A stretch of 64,000 nt of DNA from Sorghum bicolor (GCF_000003195.3 NC_012873.2:18118117-18182116), one strand, 5' to 3'. Positions 9,149-20,244 are shown, counted from the stretch's first letter. Made by a program: numbers and translations. Notes: a model not told the origin generated them from the sequence alone.

Positions 9149-11410
9149 CTGCTGTTGCTGTGCCTCATGCTCCTGTGGCTGCCGCGCCGCCTCGCGCTCC
9201 CGCTGTTCATCCTCCTCCCTCTTCTTTTTCTGCTCCTCGAGGGTGCGGAGGCCGGCGGGCCAGGTGGTTGATCCCTCGACATGAGGGGTCGACGTTTCCT
9301 CCTCCATGCGGCGGGCACCCCCAGACGCTCTGTCACCATCAGACGTGTCGCTGATGGTGATGGGTTCCCCCTCGACCCCCAATCTAGGGGGATCGGGGGC
9401 TCCCTCTGACGCTTGCGTCTGGGGTGCCTCATCACAAGTCGGCAGCGACGGAGTAGGCGCGGGACGAGACGGAGCCCTCTCGACGCCGGCTGGAGGTTGG
9501 GAACTGGAGGAGCCTACAAAACAAAGGGTAAAAAGGTCAGACGTTATAATAACCGATGCAAGAACATCGCAAGGCCCAGAAATAAACTACGAACCTGGTT
9601 CCTTGGAGGCGGCGCCCGTTTTGAGCCTCTTTGCCATGGATGGCTGGGCCTGCTCGAGGGTCCGCTTTAGCCTGAGAAAAGATCGGTATATGAGCAAACG
9701 CAGAGGAACAGGAAGACAAAAACCACAGCATCGAGAAGGCTTACCCCACAGGGAGAACAGCTCGCCTCCCTCCGCCCCGACCGGTGGGCCTCGAGCCACC
9801 CCGCGTCAGGGCTCCAGGCCCCTCGAGGGCAGGCGCTAGCCTAGGTGCGTCAGTTCCCGCCTGACGGGCGCCGGGACTGGCGCTCCTGCGGCCGACCTCT
9901 CCTTTCTCGGAGGCCGCTGCGCGACCACGGGTCAGTGGCCTCGTCGCTTGGGGCCTGGCATGACCGCTCTCCCTGAGCGCCGGGGGAGGGCGCGGCACGA
10001 CTTGGCTGACCTTGGGCGCGGGAGGGGTATCGGCGCGAGGACGGAAGGATCCGCCTGGCCCCCCGTCGGAGCTTCCGCCCGAGGAGCGTCGACGTCGCCT
10101 TGAGATGGACCCCCGAGGATCCGGTCAAGACGAGACGCCATCCCCTCGGAGTCCTCACTGTCCTCGTCATCGTCGTCATCTTTCTCGCTGGGGGACTCTT
10201 CCTCAGGCTCTCCCCTCTGCCTGGACTTGGACCGGCGCGCCTCTAAGGCTTGCCGGTCGAGGTTTTTCTTCTTCTCCCCCTTCTTCTTAGAGTCCTTGAC
10301 GGACTTCGACTTCTCGGCGGACCGGCGCCGCGCGTCGCGGTCGACTTCGTCCTCCCTCACCGGGGGCCTCGAGGATCGAACGTCGATCCGCCCCTGCCAC
10401 CGTAAAAAGTAGACTTAGAAAAAGGGGGTGGAAAAGGAACCCAGAGTCAAGGCTACCCACGAGGAAGAAAACATACCAGATCGACCGAGCCTTCATCAGG
10501 CCTCATGGGGAAGCCGTTGACGTGCTGCGACTTGAAGTCGCCGGCGATGGCCGCCCTGACCCGGGCGGCGACTTCATCGTCCGCTAGAGCCACGTTGGAC
10601 ATCCGGCAAGCTTCGAGATCCCGGGACGAGACGCCCGGCCCCATTTCGTCCATCCTCAACGGCTGAGACATCAGGGGAAGGACCCTCCGACGATGGACGG
10701 CAGAGAGGACGAGAGCGGCGGACAAGCCCTCCAGGCGCAGCTTCTTCATGGCGTCGAGGAGGGGGTCGAGCCACGACTGGTGCTCTTGGACGACGCCATA
10801 CGTCCAGTTGTCTGGGCGCTCCGAGATCAGACGGCCCATGTAGGCGGGGAAGAGACCGTCGTCGTTTCTCAGATAGAACCACTGGGAGTCCCACCCAGCA
10901 TGGTTCGACGACAGCCCCACCGGGATGTACTCGCGCGGCCTTTCCGTCTTCTTCGTCTTCAACACCAGGTTGAGGCATCCGGCCCGCACGGGTTTCCTCA
11001 CGCCGGTGGTTCCGGTGGGGGCGTTGAAAAGTTCGCCCCTGTAGAGGTGGAGCCATAGATCCCAATGGGGCATCATCCCCAGATAGCCCTCACACACCGC
11101 GACGAAGACCGCCGCGACGGTGATGGCGTTCGGGGAAAAATGCTGGAGCTCCACTCCATAGTGGAAGCAGAGGGCCCGCATAAAGCGACTCGGGGGAGCA
11201 CCCAAGCCATGGCGGTGGAACTTGGCGAATGACACCACATAGCCCTCGGGTGGCTGGGGCTCCCTGTGACTCGCCGGCGGCGCGATCCACTCCGGCGAAG
11301 ACTGCGAAGTGCGGCGGCGCAAGAGCCCTTCGTTCTCGAGCTCTAGCAGACGGGCGGTCCGTCATCAACGACGGACACCAGTCGTCGGCAGCAACATGCC
11401 TCACAGGCAT
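7088..11410 (-). CDS. E1 opposite-strand spliced gene, PF04195-type domain plus coiled coil
   Basis: A multi-exon gene antisense to the element. First exon 11410-10477: the ATG at 11410 has its own TATA box, but the ATG frame and the domain frame differ by one base near 11340-11350, so this copy is probably frameshifted. From 11322 the frame reads a 'putative gypsy type transposon' domain (PF04195-like; GYVVSFAKFHRHGLGAPPSR, HWDLWLHLYRGELF). Exon 2 starts at 10393 in phase (basic then acidic, KSKSVKDSKKKGEKKK); structure between 10.4 and 9.5 kb is unresolved, with an in-frame TGA near 9932. Exon about 9513-8384 carries a polyglutamine tract; exons 8305-7645 and 7566-7088 join in phase and encode a long coiled coil ending in a Gly/Glu-rich tail. 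The introns have GT-AG ends. Function unknown; probably nuclear, DNA- or chromatin-associated. Confidence 0.75.
8306..8383 (-). other. 78-nt intron of E1 opposite-strand gene, in frame and stop-free
   Basis: On the minus strand the donor is TTC|GTAAGT and the acceptor GATTCGCAG|GAT. The intron is 78 nt in phase 0 and has no stop, so retention would simply add 26 residues. E3 has a comparable 69-nt intron. Confidence 0.7.
9049..9170 (-). repeat. CAG/CAA (polyglutamine) microsatellite in E1 opposite-strand gene
   Basis: On the plus strand, runs of CTG and TTG triplets interrupted by CGG and CCG; on the minus strand a Gln/Pro tract of about 40 residues within the third large exon. Mixed CAG/CAA codons suggest that the Gln tract is selected as protein, not only slipped DNA. 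Confidence 0.85.
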
Positions 11411-11548
11411 CTTGGTTGGAAGGATGGTGGATTCACTACCGCTCGAGGGGGTGCACGCGCGCGTGGAGGAAGCAAGAGAGCAAAGGCAGCGAGAAGACGA
11501 AGGCGAGAGGACGGAAGGGGAAAGAAAGAATGGAGCAACGCCACGGCG

Positions 11549-11556
11549 TATTTATA
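11549..11556 (-). promoter_or_regulatory. TATA box of E1 opposite-strand gene
   Basis: TATAAATA on the minus strand, about 140 bp upstream of the ATG at 11410. E2 and E3 have a TATA box in the equivalent place, so these genes appear to have a promoter independent of the LTR. Confidence 0.6.
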
Positions 11557-12344
11557 GATAGCGGCCAACCGACGGATAGATCCGATAAATGAGGTAACAC
11601 CCCCCATAAATGCGCCGTCTAACGGTCCTTTCTCTCCTCACAGGCCGGACGCTCCGAATTCCCCGCCGATACAGTGTCGCAACGTCACTTACCTCAAAAG
11701 GTGCGCCCAACGGGCAGAAAGACGAACCGGCACGGCAGCTTCCTTACTTCGTAAGCCAAGGTATGCGCCCACGATAGTCTCGAGAGGTCGATGGCTGGCC
11801 CATCGAAAGGGTTCGACAGCCGATCTCGAGCACCAAGAGTCAGGGATCCCCAGCGAGTGGTCGAAAATCGAGGCCCGCCTCGAGGACTCGCTGGCGATGT
11901 CCAAGGTAGGGTCGAGACAGTCGAGAGGAATCCCCCTGAAGGGAGGCATCGAGCCGCTGGACTCTATCGAATGAGACTGGTATCCCCGACCACATCGACC
12001 CTGCTTTATGAGGACGCCTCCGGGCTACAGCTGACCCCCTCGAAAGGGGCACAGGTTCTCACTTGGACTACCCGCTGGGAACTCAATCTGGGGTGGAAGA
12101 CGCTCGCTCTATCGAGAGTACGTCGAAACCTCCACGCAAGGCAAAGCCGAACAGAACCTTCCACCACGGGTGTTGACAGCGTTTCTGCAAATTTGGCAAA
12201 ATAACCCTCGAAGGAGTTAAATACTCCCTCGAGGACTCGGGGGCTACCCCCGCGGGGTCGCTCGCGCGCCCCCGTGGAAGCTTGACCGTAAAAACGAAAG
12301 TCTCCACTCGAGCGCCAGCGCTCGAATGAAGACTCGGCGGCTAC
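11557..12344 (+). other. E1 3' untranslated region up to polypurine tract
   Basis: Non-coding on both strands. Very dense in TCGA words (about 20 in the last 650 bp, about 2.5 expected). Ends with gactcggcggctac directly before the 3' LTR; a related ctcgggggctac lies about 100 bp upstream. These are candidate polypurine tracts for plus-strand priming. Confidence 0.6.
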
Positions 12345-13338
12345 TGTCGAGGGTATCAACAAGGGGTACCCTCACCAATGCGTATAACGAGACCATCCGT
12401 ACACACGCGCGGCCATCGACGGCCGCAGCCTCGAAGACGGAAATAGCGTCGAGCGAATCGGTCAGGGCTCGAGTGACAACTGCCGTCGAATACGGAAGCG
12501 GGCTCGAGCGAACCGAGAGGCGTCGAGCGCAAGGACACTGTCCGCCGCCTGACGCGCGCACGAGAGCCAGGGCATTTAATGCACCTGACGCTTCCCCACC
12601 TAACACACGGGTCATGGGAGGCGTGATAGAGAACCATCGTTCTTTTTGCAGCCTTATCACCGAACGACCCAGGGCGTGTCAGGGCGCGGGAAACAAGGAT
12701 GGAACGTCTAATCGGGACCCCCTTGAGACACCCAGGGTCAGCGCTCCAGATATCGACACCTCATACGGCGTCCGACCCTCGACTTCACCAGGCTCCTTCC
12801 TGGAGACGAGTCGGGCGTCGACTGACCACGCTGTAACCGCTCCGCCGGATTTGCCGCCGAGCCATACAAGCGTGCATCCGCCGAACCAATCCAAGACGGC
12901 GCGCAGAGCAGAATGCAGGGGCACGCGTGATCATCACCAGGCTATTAAGACGGGACGGCTCGAGCTCATGCCGGTACGGAAACCTCGAGTAGGTCAGCGC
13001 TCCATGCTGCTATCGATTCCAATTCCTACACCTATATATGTACCCTAGGTCCTTCCTTGGAACTATAAAAGGAGGGACTCAGGAATAGAACAGGGGGATC
13101 ACGACACAAGACCACGCTCATACGTAGTAGAGCTCCACACTTCATACCACGCTTGTATTCGCCCCTGTACAAGCACTTAGGTGCAAGATAATACAAACTC
13201 TCTCCCCCCGCTGGACGTAGGGCCTTCTCTTGCCCGAACCAGGATAAATCTCTGTGTCTTCTTGCATCACCATCCGGGAAAGGGAGCACGCATACAAATT
13301 TACTCGTTGGTGTGACCCCCCGGGGGAAAACACCGACA
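12345..13338 (+). repeat. E1 3' LTR
   Basis: 994 bp, starting TGTCGAGGG and ending ACCGACA, so the ends are TG...CA with a TGTCG/CGACA inverted repeat. The last 87 bp match the window start. A TATA box (TATAAAA) lies at 13064-13070 and marks the U3/R promoter. Confidence 0.92.
13064..13070 (+). promoter_or_regulatory. E1 LTR TATA box
   Basis: ACTATAAAAGGAGGG, a canonical plant TATA box about 270 bp before the LTR end; transcription (start of R) is expected about 30 bp downstream. Confidence 0.7.
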
Positions 13339-13507
13339 TTTGTTAATGCAAAAATATATTACTTAATTTTAATATCTTAAAGTAGGTGTTTTTGATAGAA
13401 AATTGTCTCCCACAAGTCATTACATTATTTGAAATGATATAAAATAAGAAAAACTAATATAAACATTTACAATTGTCACATACACATACTCTAATGCAAT
13501 CTATTTA

Positions 13508-16500
13508 TTAGGCGGGCACAGTAGTGATCCTCTTTTTGACGTATGTTCCTTGGTCATGATCTTGACATAACCATGGAGTGTCCTCAGCATTTATTAGGAT
13601 GCTAAGATCTTTGGTCACATTGAAAGGCGTGATCCGGTCATCCCTTTTATAATCTTCTGAAATATCTGACTTGTCCTCAATTCCCACAATGTTTCTTTTC
13701 CCTTCGAGAACTATATGGCGTTTTAGCTCATCCATTGATTTGTTGTCATTTTTCCCTCTCCTCTGTTTTGTAGACATGTCTTTCACATAGAACACCTGAT
13801 TCACATCAGCAGCAAGGACGAATGGTTCATCTTTGTAACCAACATTGTTGAGGTCCACTATTTTCATTCCATAGTCTTTGTCAACTGTTACCCCGCCTCC
13901 GGTAATCTTCACCCATTGGCACCAGAACAAAGGGATTTTAAAATTAGGTTCATAGTCCAGTTCCCAAATCTCCTCTATGCTGCCATAATATGTTTGTCTG
14001 TTTCCATTCGGGTCTATGGCGTCTACACGAGCTCCACTATTTTGGTTCGTGCTTTTTTTATCTTGGCCTAGGGTGTAAAATGTATTTCCATTTATCTCGT
14101 ACCCTTTGTACGTGAGGATGTGTCATGATGGTTGCCTAGCCAACAAATACAGTTGCTCATCACTAGGAAAGAAAACATACATTCGTACCCTTTGTAACCA
14201 ATCACTGAAAGTGTCCATGTGCTGGAGTATAAACCGAGCTTCATTCTTCTCTGGGAATTGGATCGTAGGAAGTCCTTGTGTTTCGTGACATACAGCTCCA
14301 CCACGGATGAGTTTTGAAGAACTGTGTAGTGTGCTTTATTGAAAGAATAGTCCCCCATACCGATGTATGTTTTCTTTCCTAGTGTTCCCTTTCCACTCCG
14401 CCTCCCCTCGTGGCACGTTTCGAGAACACCAATTAGGAATGAATTCAATATAGAACTCAATGAACTCCTCTGTCCCATAGCCCTCTGTGATGCTTCCTTC
14501 TAGCCGAGCACGCTGGTGAATATATTTCTTCAGGAGGTCCCATAAACCTCTCGAAGGGAAACATATTATATAGGAACACAGGACCAAGAATATTGATCTC
14601 CTTGACCAGATTAACTAGGAGGTGTGTCATGATATCAAAGAAGGATGGAGGGAACACTAACTCAAAGCTGACAAGACATTAAACCACATCATTCTGTAGA
14701 GCAGCTAGTTCCAGTGGATTGATTGCCTTCTGAGAAATTGAATTGAGGAATGCACATAGCTTTACGGTGGCCAGACGTACATGTGGAGGTAGAATTCCTC
14801 TTAATGCAACTGGAAGCAATTGCGTCATAAGCACATGGCAGTCATGCGACTTTAAATTTAGAAATTTCTTCTCGAGCACATTAATTATACCTTTTATATT
14901 AGAGGGGAATCTAGATGGGACCTTAATGCTGCTTAAGCATTCAAACATGATTTCTTTCTCTTCATTGCTAAGAGTGTAGCTAGCAGGTCTTAAATATTGG
15001 CATCCATCATTTGTCTTCTCTGGATGCAGGTTGTCTCGTTCTTCCATGCGTTGCAAGTCTTGTCATGCTTCAAGTGAATCCTTAGGCTTCCCATACACAC
15101 CCATGAATCCTAGAAGGTTCACACAAAGATTCTTTGTTAGGTGCATGACGTCGACCGCATTCCGGACCTCTAGGACTTGCCAATAGGGTAGCTCCTAAAA
15201 TATTGACTTCTTCTTCCACATGGGTGCATGACCCGCTGCATCTTTTGGAACTGGTTGGCTGCCTTGTCCCATACAAAAAACTACTTTCACATCCTTAACA
15301 ATCTCAAATACATCTTCTCCAGTTCTGTTGCGAGGCTTGCATCGGTGGTATGCTTTACCTTTAAAATGCTTGCCTTTCTTTCTAACTGTGTGATTCATAG
15401 AAAGAAATCGACGATACCCAAGGTACATGACCTTTCTGCATTTTTTCAAATATATACTATCAAGGTCATCAAAACAGTGTGTGCATGCATTATATCCCTT
15501 GTTTGTCTACCTTAAAAGATTACTTAGAGCAGGCCAATCATTGATTGCCACAAACAACAGTGCTCGCAGGTCGAAGTGTTCCTGTTTGTACTCATCCCAC
15601 ACGCGAACACCTGTTTCGCTCCATAAAAGTAGTTCTTTAATTAATGGCCTTAGATAGACATCAATGTCACTGCCCGGTTGCTTTTGGCCTTGGATGAGCA
15701 CCGGCATCATAATGAACTTTTGCTTCATGTGTAACCATGGAGGAAGGTTGTATATACATAGTGTAACAGGCCAAGTGCTATGACTACTGCTCTGCTCACC
15801 AAAAGGATTCATACAATCCGTACTTAAAGCAAACCTTAAGTTTCTTGTGTCTTTTGTGAACTCTAGAAATTCCATGTCTATTGCTCTCCACTAGGACCCT
15901 TCAGCAGGGTGTCTCAACGTATTGTCTACCTTACGGTCTTCTTTGTGCCACCGCAACAATTTTGCATGGTCCTTATTTCTAAAAAGATGTTTCAGATGTG
16001 GTATTATAGGAGCATACTACATAACATTTGCAGGGATTTTCTTTCTGGGACGTTCTTCCCCTTAACATCGCCAGGGTCATCTCGCCTGACCTTATACTGT
16101 GATGCTTTACAAATGGGGCATTCATCTAAATTCTCGTAGTCCTTGCCACGGTATAGGATGGTAGTCGTTAGGACATGCATGTATCTTCTTGATTTCTAAT
16201 CCTAAAGGACAGACAACCTGTTTTGCTTCGTACGTAGTAGTGGGCAATTCATTAGGCTTCATAAGCATCTTTTTTGGATCTTCAGTTATTTTCCCAAATG
16301 CCTTATCGGATACACCATTCTGTGCCTTCCATTTTGACGACTACAATGTTGTACCCAATTTTTTTTTGCCCGTCCTAGGCAGATGGGCATAGTAATTTCT
16401 TGTGATCTTCTAACATGTGGTCAAACTTTGCCTTCTCTTTTTCACTTTCGCAATCTTTCTGTGTGCATCATGAATGACATCACTAAGAGCATCATCTTCA

Positions 16501-16859
16501 ATAGGTGTGCCTTTTGCACCTGCCTCATCTTTAGCTTTTCCCATTGCTGTATCACCGAAGTCACCGTATTGAGCAATAATGTCGTCAGGCTCCAACTGTT
16601 CTTCTTCACCTTCTTCCATCATTATCCCGGTTTCTCCATGCTTGGTCTAACAAATATAGTTTGGTATAAAACCTGACTTCAACAAATGTGAGTGAATGTT
16701 TCTAGAGCTAAAATATTCCTTCAAATTCTGACACAAGGCACATGGGCAACATATGAATCCATCCCGCTTGTTTTCCTCGGCCACTCTTAAGAAATAATGC
16801 ACACCATCAATGAATTCTTTGGAGCGGCGATTGGCATTGTACATCCAATGACGTGTCAT
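13508..16859 (-). pseudogene. CACTA TNP2-like transposase, decayed
   Basis: Read right to left. An N-terminal transposase-associated domain begins at the ATG at 16859 (MTRHWMYNANRRSKEF, with the Cys pair CCPCALC). Then come Transposase_21-like segments at about 15875-15507 (ALSTDCMNPFGEQSS, WPVTLCIYNLPPWLHMKQKF) and 15450-15080, a DUF4218-like region at about 15056-14300 (KSHDCHVLMTQLLPVALRGI) and a C-terminal DUF4216-like domain at 13930-13508 (YGMKIVDLNN, PFVLAADVNQVFYVKD). TNP2 proteins catalyse excision and integration. The coding sequence is broken into many short frames by stops and frameshifts, and introns may explain only part of this. No longer autonomous. Confidence 0.85.
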
Positions 16860-16876
16860 TGTCTGTATTGCAACAT

Positions 16877-17400
16877 AAAGTATTATAAGTTTCTAATTTT
16901 TTATACAGAAATTAAAGTAACAAATAACCTAAAATTCTCTATTTCTATTTTTTCTAAACAAGCAAAATTAAAAAGACATAAAAGTTCTCTATTTTTCTAA
17001 CTAACCATGAAATGTGGCATGCATACTAGTTATGATTATCTAATTAACCTTGTCATAAATTGCAAATTAAAGTATTATAAGTTTCTAATTTTTTATACAA
17101 AAATTAAAATAACAAAAAACCTAAAATTCTCTATTTCTAATTTTTCTAAACAAGCAAAATTAAAAAAGCACAAAAGTTATCTATTTTCTAACTAATCACG
17201 AAATATGGTATGCATACTAGTTATAATTAACTAATTAACTCGGTCACAAATTGCAGATAAAGTATTATAAGTTTTTATTTTTTTTCTAAACTAATTAAAA
17301 TAAAAAACCATAGTATCACTATTTCTCTAACTAAACCATTAAATGTGGTAGACATAATAGTAATGAAAAGTTAATTTTTAGAGAACTAATTGTAGTTGCT
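16877..17400. repeat. About 191-bp AT-rich tandem repeat inside the CACTA element
   Basis: The word AAAGTATTATAAG starts at 16877, 17069 and 17259 (spacing 192 and 190), each followed by the same order of AT-rich motifs and a conserved tgcatactagttat segment. About 2.7 diverged copies lie upstream of the transposase gene. Confidence 0.85.
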
Positions 17401-17687
17401 ATCATACAAATATTCAAACGATCAAGTGATTGGAGTTGAAAATAGCGTATAATTCATAAAATAAAAAACAACATACATAACACTAGGAAATGACATATGC
17501 CGCTGCTAAATGTTAAGAAAATGAAGCTAGTGACCTCTTAACACGTCGATGACAGTGTAGAAATGATGAAATGAATCAATAGCCGGAGATGAGAGCAAGA
17601 ACAAGCAACTGCAAATGAAGAACACAACAAAAGAGTGAAGATCGAGCTCGGCTAGGGGAAGAACAAGAGTTCAAATATGGGGAAGGA

Positions 17688-17935
17688 CATTTAATCCCGG
17701 TTCCAATTACCAACTCGGACTAAAGTCCAACATTTAGTCCCGGCCGGTGAGACGGATCAGGACAACAACTTTTAATCCCGGTTGGTGTTACCAACCCGGA
17801 CTAAAAGCTGGGATTTAGTCCCGGTTGGGGATACCAACCGGGACTAAAGGTCTCTTCTGCCGATCTCTGACACTATAGCCGTTGGGCAGGGAACTTATAG
17901 TTCTGGTTGGTTTCACCAACCGGGAGTAAAGATAT
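17688..17935. repeat. CACTA subterminal palindromic repeats
   Basis: At least four pairs of the form TTTAGTCCCGGTTGG...CCAACCGGGACTAAAG, in both orientations, just inside the right terminus. In En/Spm elements, subterminal repeats are the binding sites of the element's DNA-binding protein (TnpA); this sequence type is common in grass CACTA elements. Confidence 0.85.
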
Positions 17936-17965
17936 TTTTGTCTCGAACGCTAATTAGGCTGGTGT

Positions 17966-17979
17966 GTTTTGTAGTAGTG
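17966..17979 (-). repeat. CACTA terminal inverted repeat (right end)
   Basis: On the minus strand it begins CACTACTACAAAAC. The following trinucleotide on the plus strand, gta, would be one copy of the 3-bp target duplication; the partner lies outside the window. Confidence 0.8.
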
Positions 17980-18184
17980 GTAGCTCACGTGAGAGCTCCC
18001 GTTAGATAGGCTCGCTCTTGGCCGCATCTCTCTCTGTAGGAACAGGAGATTTCCGAGCACTATTTTTTTTTTGTTTTTTGTCCGTTAGTTAATTCCGTAT
18101 CTAATTTTTTGCAACTTCTCATCTACTATTGCGTCATATCTGTTTTTATTGACTTTTGTATTCCCGTCAGTTAGGCGTTTGTTA
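17980..18184. other. Spacer between CACTA and MITE
   Basis: About 200 bp with a T-rich run at 18062-18078 and no open reading frame or repeat I recognise. It may be old host sequence. Confidence 0.3.
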
Positions 18185-18583
18185 GGGCATCTCCAGTGGA
18201 GAAGAAAAAGCGACAAATCATCTGACGTGGAAGCTAGATGAATCGATTCAACGACTGGAGAACGACCGAGGAGTCGACTCATAGCGAGGAGAGAGAAAAG
18301 TCGACTCAGGATTCAGAGTCGACTCTTCCGACTAAAGAATAATTTCAGCTAGCAACTCCGATAGCCTGTAGCGCGGGTGAAAGAGACGTGGCGCTTCTTT
18401 GCAGCTCCACCTGGGCTATACACACAGGACCAAGGTTGAAGAAATGGGTACGATTTGCCTTGCATCTGATTTTTTAATTTTTTTCTGGGCCCCATGGTAC
18501 TGTTGAGCTATGAGTCGACTTTTCTGTTTTCTCTACGTGGCTGCCTGCCTCCTGCATGAGTCGGTTCACCACTGCGGATGCCC
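18185..18583. mobile_element. Harbinger/Tourist-like MITE
   Basis: A 399-bp non-coding element. The left end is GGGCATCTCCAGTGG and the right end, reverse-complemented, is GGGCATCCGCAGTGG (13 of 15 identical). It is flanked by TTA on both sides (18182-18184 and 18584-18586), the target duplication of PIF/Harbinger elements. Repeated GAGTCGACTC-type palindromes lie inside. No coding capacity. Confidence 0.8.
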
Positions 18584-18586
18584 TTA

Positions 18587-19495
18587 GGTTAATGCATGCC
18601 TTTTCTTTTCTTTCTATTTGTGTTGAGGTATTTTGTCTGATTTCCATCATCCTTGTATAAGTAGTTAGAAAGGGCTGGAATCCAACTCCAAATGGCGCTA
18701 GACAAAAACTATTTTAAAGAGCCTAGGGCTCCCAATAAACATAGGAAGCCTGGGTCCAAATTACCGCTATGTGGTTCCAGCGAACCAGTGCCACTCCGAT
18801 CTGGTTAGATCAGGCACCCCACCCAACCTTTTGGGCCACCTAGCCTTGCGGATTGAAATGGTAGGAACATAGTCTCGCTCTGGTCTTTGTGTCCAAATTA
18901 AAGAAAAATAGAAAAATCGTCCTCTCTCTCATGTCTCGACGCACAACGCCGACCCCTCCACACCACGGCCGGCGTCTGCAGCTTTGGCAACCCAGCGCCC
19001 CTCCCCACCACGGCTCGTGTCAGCACCTCCTGGATCCCGGCGCCCTCTTCCCACCACGACCTGCGACAGCGGCTTTGGCATCTCGGCGCCCCTCCCCAGC
19101 GTAGCCTGCTGCGGCACCTCCTGGATCCTGGCACTCCCTCCCCACCACGACCTGCGGCAACAACTTTGGCATCCCGGCACCCCTCCCGACCATAGCGATG
19201 TTGCTTCTATACTAGGTGCTGCTAGATCTGTGCGACGAGTGGATCTGGCCTTAGCGCAGTGGCCTACCCACTGCCGAGCCGGTAGAAAAGCACGGCGACC
19301 TAGCCTTGCAGGCAGCCGATTGGCATTGAGCAGATGGCAGGCACTATGCGTGAGCAGATCGAGCGCTATCGCCTACACGAGCTTTGAGCGAGATGAGGAC
19401 GAACAAATTGACATGGTGCTGTCAGTGTCACAGCGCGTGGGTGACGGACCAGCCCAGGGCGTACTTTATGAGTGAAGGCTTATTCTACCATTTAT
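18587..19495. other. Unassigned region with GC-rich frame
   Basis: No recognisable gene. A plus-strand frame is open at about 18984-19475 (about 160 codons, Pro/Ser/Arg-rich), but most of its first half is the minisatellite below, it resembles no family I know, and its composition suggests chance. It is the only stretch in the left half that could be old single-copy host DNA. Confidence 0.25.
18935..19190. repeat. 91-bp GC-rich minisatellite
   Basis: The word CTTTGGCA recurs at 18982, 19073 and 19164, and CACCTCCTGGATCC at 19024 and 19115: an exact 91-bp period. Each unit also contains two related halves built on CGGCGCCC...CCCACCACG. About 2.8 copies. Confidence 0.8.
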
Positions 19496-19551
19496 GTAAT
19501 ATTTAGTGTATGATGGGTGGCCCCGTGTTGCCGAGCTCTGAGAGCCATAAG
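19496..19551 (+). repeat. Possible copia-like LTR fragment, left of E2
   Basis: This sequence continues on the other side of E2 at 31918 (E2's duplicated target is actgt). The joined region runs into a TGGTATCAAAGCC primer-site-like motif at 32066. It may be a short copia LTR split by E2, but its own start is not defined. Confidence 0.35.
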
Positions 19552-19556
19552 ACTGT
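19552..19556 (+). repeat. E2 target site duplication, left copy
   Basis: ACTGT directly before the 5' LTR, identical to 31913-31917 after the 3' LTR. This proves E2's boundaries and a single insertion event. Confidence 0.95.
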
Positions 19557-20244
19557 TGTTGACACCATTTTTGGGCACGTGTCCAGAATGACAGGATAGG
19601 GTGGCAGTACGATGCGGGTTGCTGATAAGGATGGTTGCCGATGAGGGAAAGGTTGAATGTGACTAAGTCCTCAGGCAGTAATATGGCGCCGATGACCAAG
19701 TAAAAAGGTCTGCCGATGACTATGGCAAGGGGATTGCCGATGACGCGAAGGAGGAGTCCGGAAGCTGCCAGTTGTCATGTGGAGGAGTTTCGGTTTGTCA
19801 CGAAGGATGGTTTTATTATTTCCCTAGTTATTCGCATCGTTTTGTATACGGGTTCCGTGTAATTTGGAATTCGAATTCTAATCGTGTCTGGTCATAGCTC
19901 TTTGAGCAGGGTATAAATATAAGCCCTAGGACCTTGTAATCAGACATCTATCAATCAATCAAACACACGTTTTTACTCATATTCCAGCATTTACTTTTCG
20001 ACGACTTCGTCATACGTTTTCTTTTTGTTACGAGTTCTTAGGAATTCGTCGACTCAAGCTCGGCGTATCCTCAAGTTCCGCGTGAGTACCTCTTAGCCGT
20101 GACATCCGGGCGCATCGCTGTTGTCAGGACTAAAGTATTCGAGTTATCACCTTTGCCGATAGTAAGGTCAAATCGGCTGGCACGCCTTAACGTTTGGATC
20201 GGGTATTAGCCCTTTGTGTTTGCAGACTAGTTTTTGCATCAACA
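19557..20244 (+). repeat. E2 5' LTR
   Basis: 688 bp, TGTTGACACC...GCATCAACA. It carries a TATA box at 19912-19919 (TATAAATA) and six GCCGAT/ATCGGC words. Nearly identical to 31225-31912. Confidence 0.96.
19912..19919 (+). promoter_or_regulatory. E2 LTR TATA box (5' copy)
   Basis: GGGTATAAATATAAGCCC; same site at 31580-31587 in the 3' LTR. Drives the full-length sense RNA. Confidence 0.75.

Larger units (their letters stand above)
1..13338 (+). mobile_element. E1: Ty3/gypsy LTR retrotransposon, Tat type, 5' end cut by window
   Basis: The window begins in the tail of the 5' LTR (1-87); a near-identical tail ends the 3' LTR at 13338. Between them, in order, are a primer binding site, gag-protease, an in-frame UAG, pol (RT, RNase H, second RNase H, integrase), a converging spliced gene on the minus strand and a complete 3' LTR. 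A second RNase H plus an opposite-strand gene downstream of pol is characteristic of the Tat clade. Both long sense frames are open, so the element may be fairly young, but the 5' LTR is mostly outside the window and cannot be used for dating. The 5-bp target duplication cannot be checked; the bases after 13338 are tttgt. Confidence 0.93.
13339..17979 (-). mobile_element. CACTA (En/Spm-type) DNA transposon, 5' part on minus strand
   Basis: The right boundary is the terminal inverted repeat read on the minus strand as CACTACTACAAAAC at 17966-17979. Next to it are palindromic subterminal repeats and then a TNP2-type transposase pseudogene running leftward. The left terminus is absent. E1 ends at 13338 directly against CACTA sequence, so E1 most likely inserted into this element and pushed the other half beyond the window. 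Confidence 0.85.

Noticed and set aside
8438..9271. Long plus-strand frame rich in leucine over the CAG/CTG region
   Set aside because: It is the mirror of the polyglutamine tract of the minus-strand gene; Leu runs come from CTG repeats, and there is no domain or start context.
8851..9435. Minus-strand frame rich in Ser/Asn/Arg
   Set aside because: Out-of-frame shadow of the same CAG repeat; the Gln frame joins neighbouring exons in phase while this one does not.
16410..16622. Acidic minus-strand frame as a separate small gene
   Set aside because: It lies between transposase-associated and Transposase_21 segments and is best read as part of the decayed CACTA transposase.
17690..17935. CRISPR-like or riboswitch-like palindromes
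   Set aside because: These are CACTA subterminal repeats next to a CACTA terminus in plant DNA; spacing is irregular and there are no unique spacers.
18984..19475. Possible host gene in the GC-rich region
   Set aside because: Half of the frame is a 91-bp minisatellite that stays open because of composition; no domain, splice sites or promoter.
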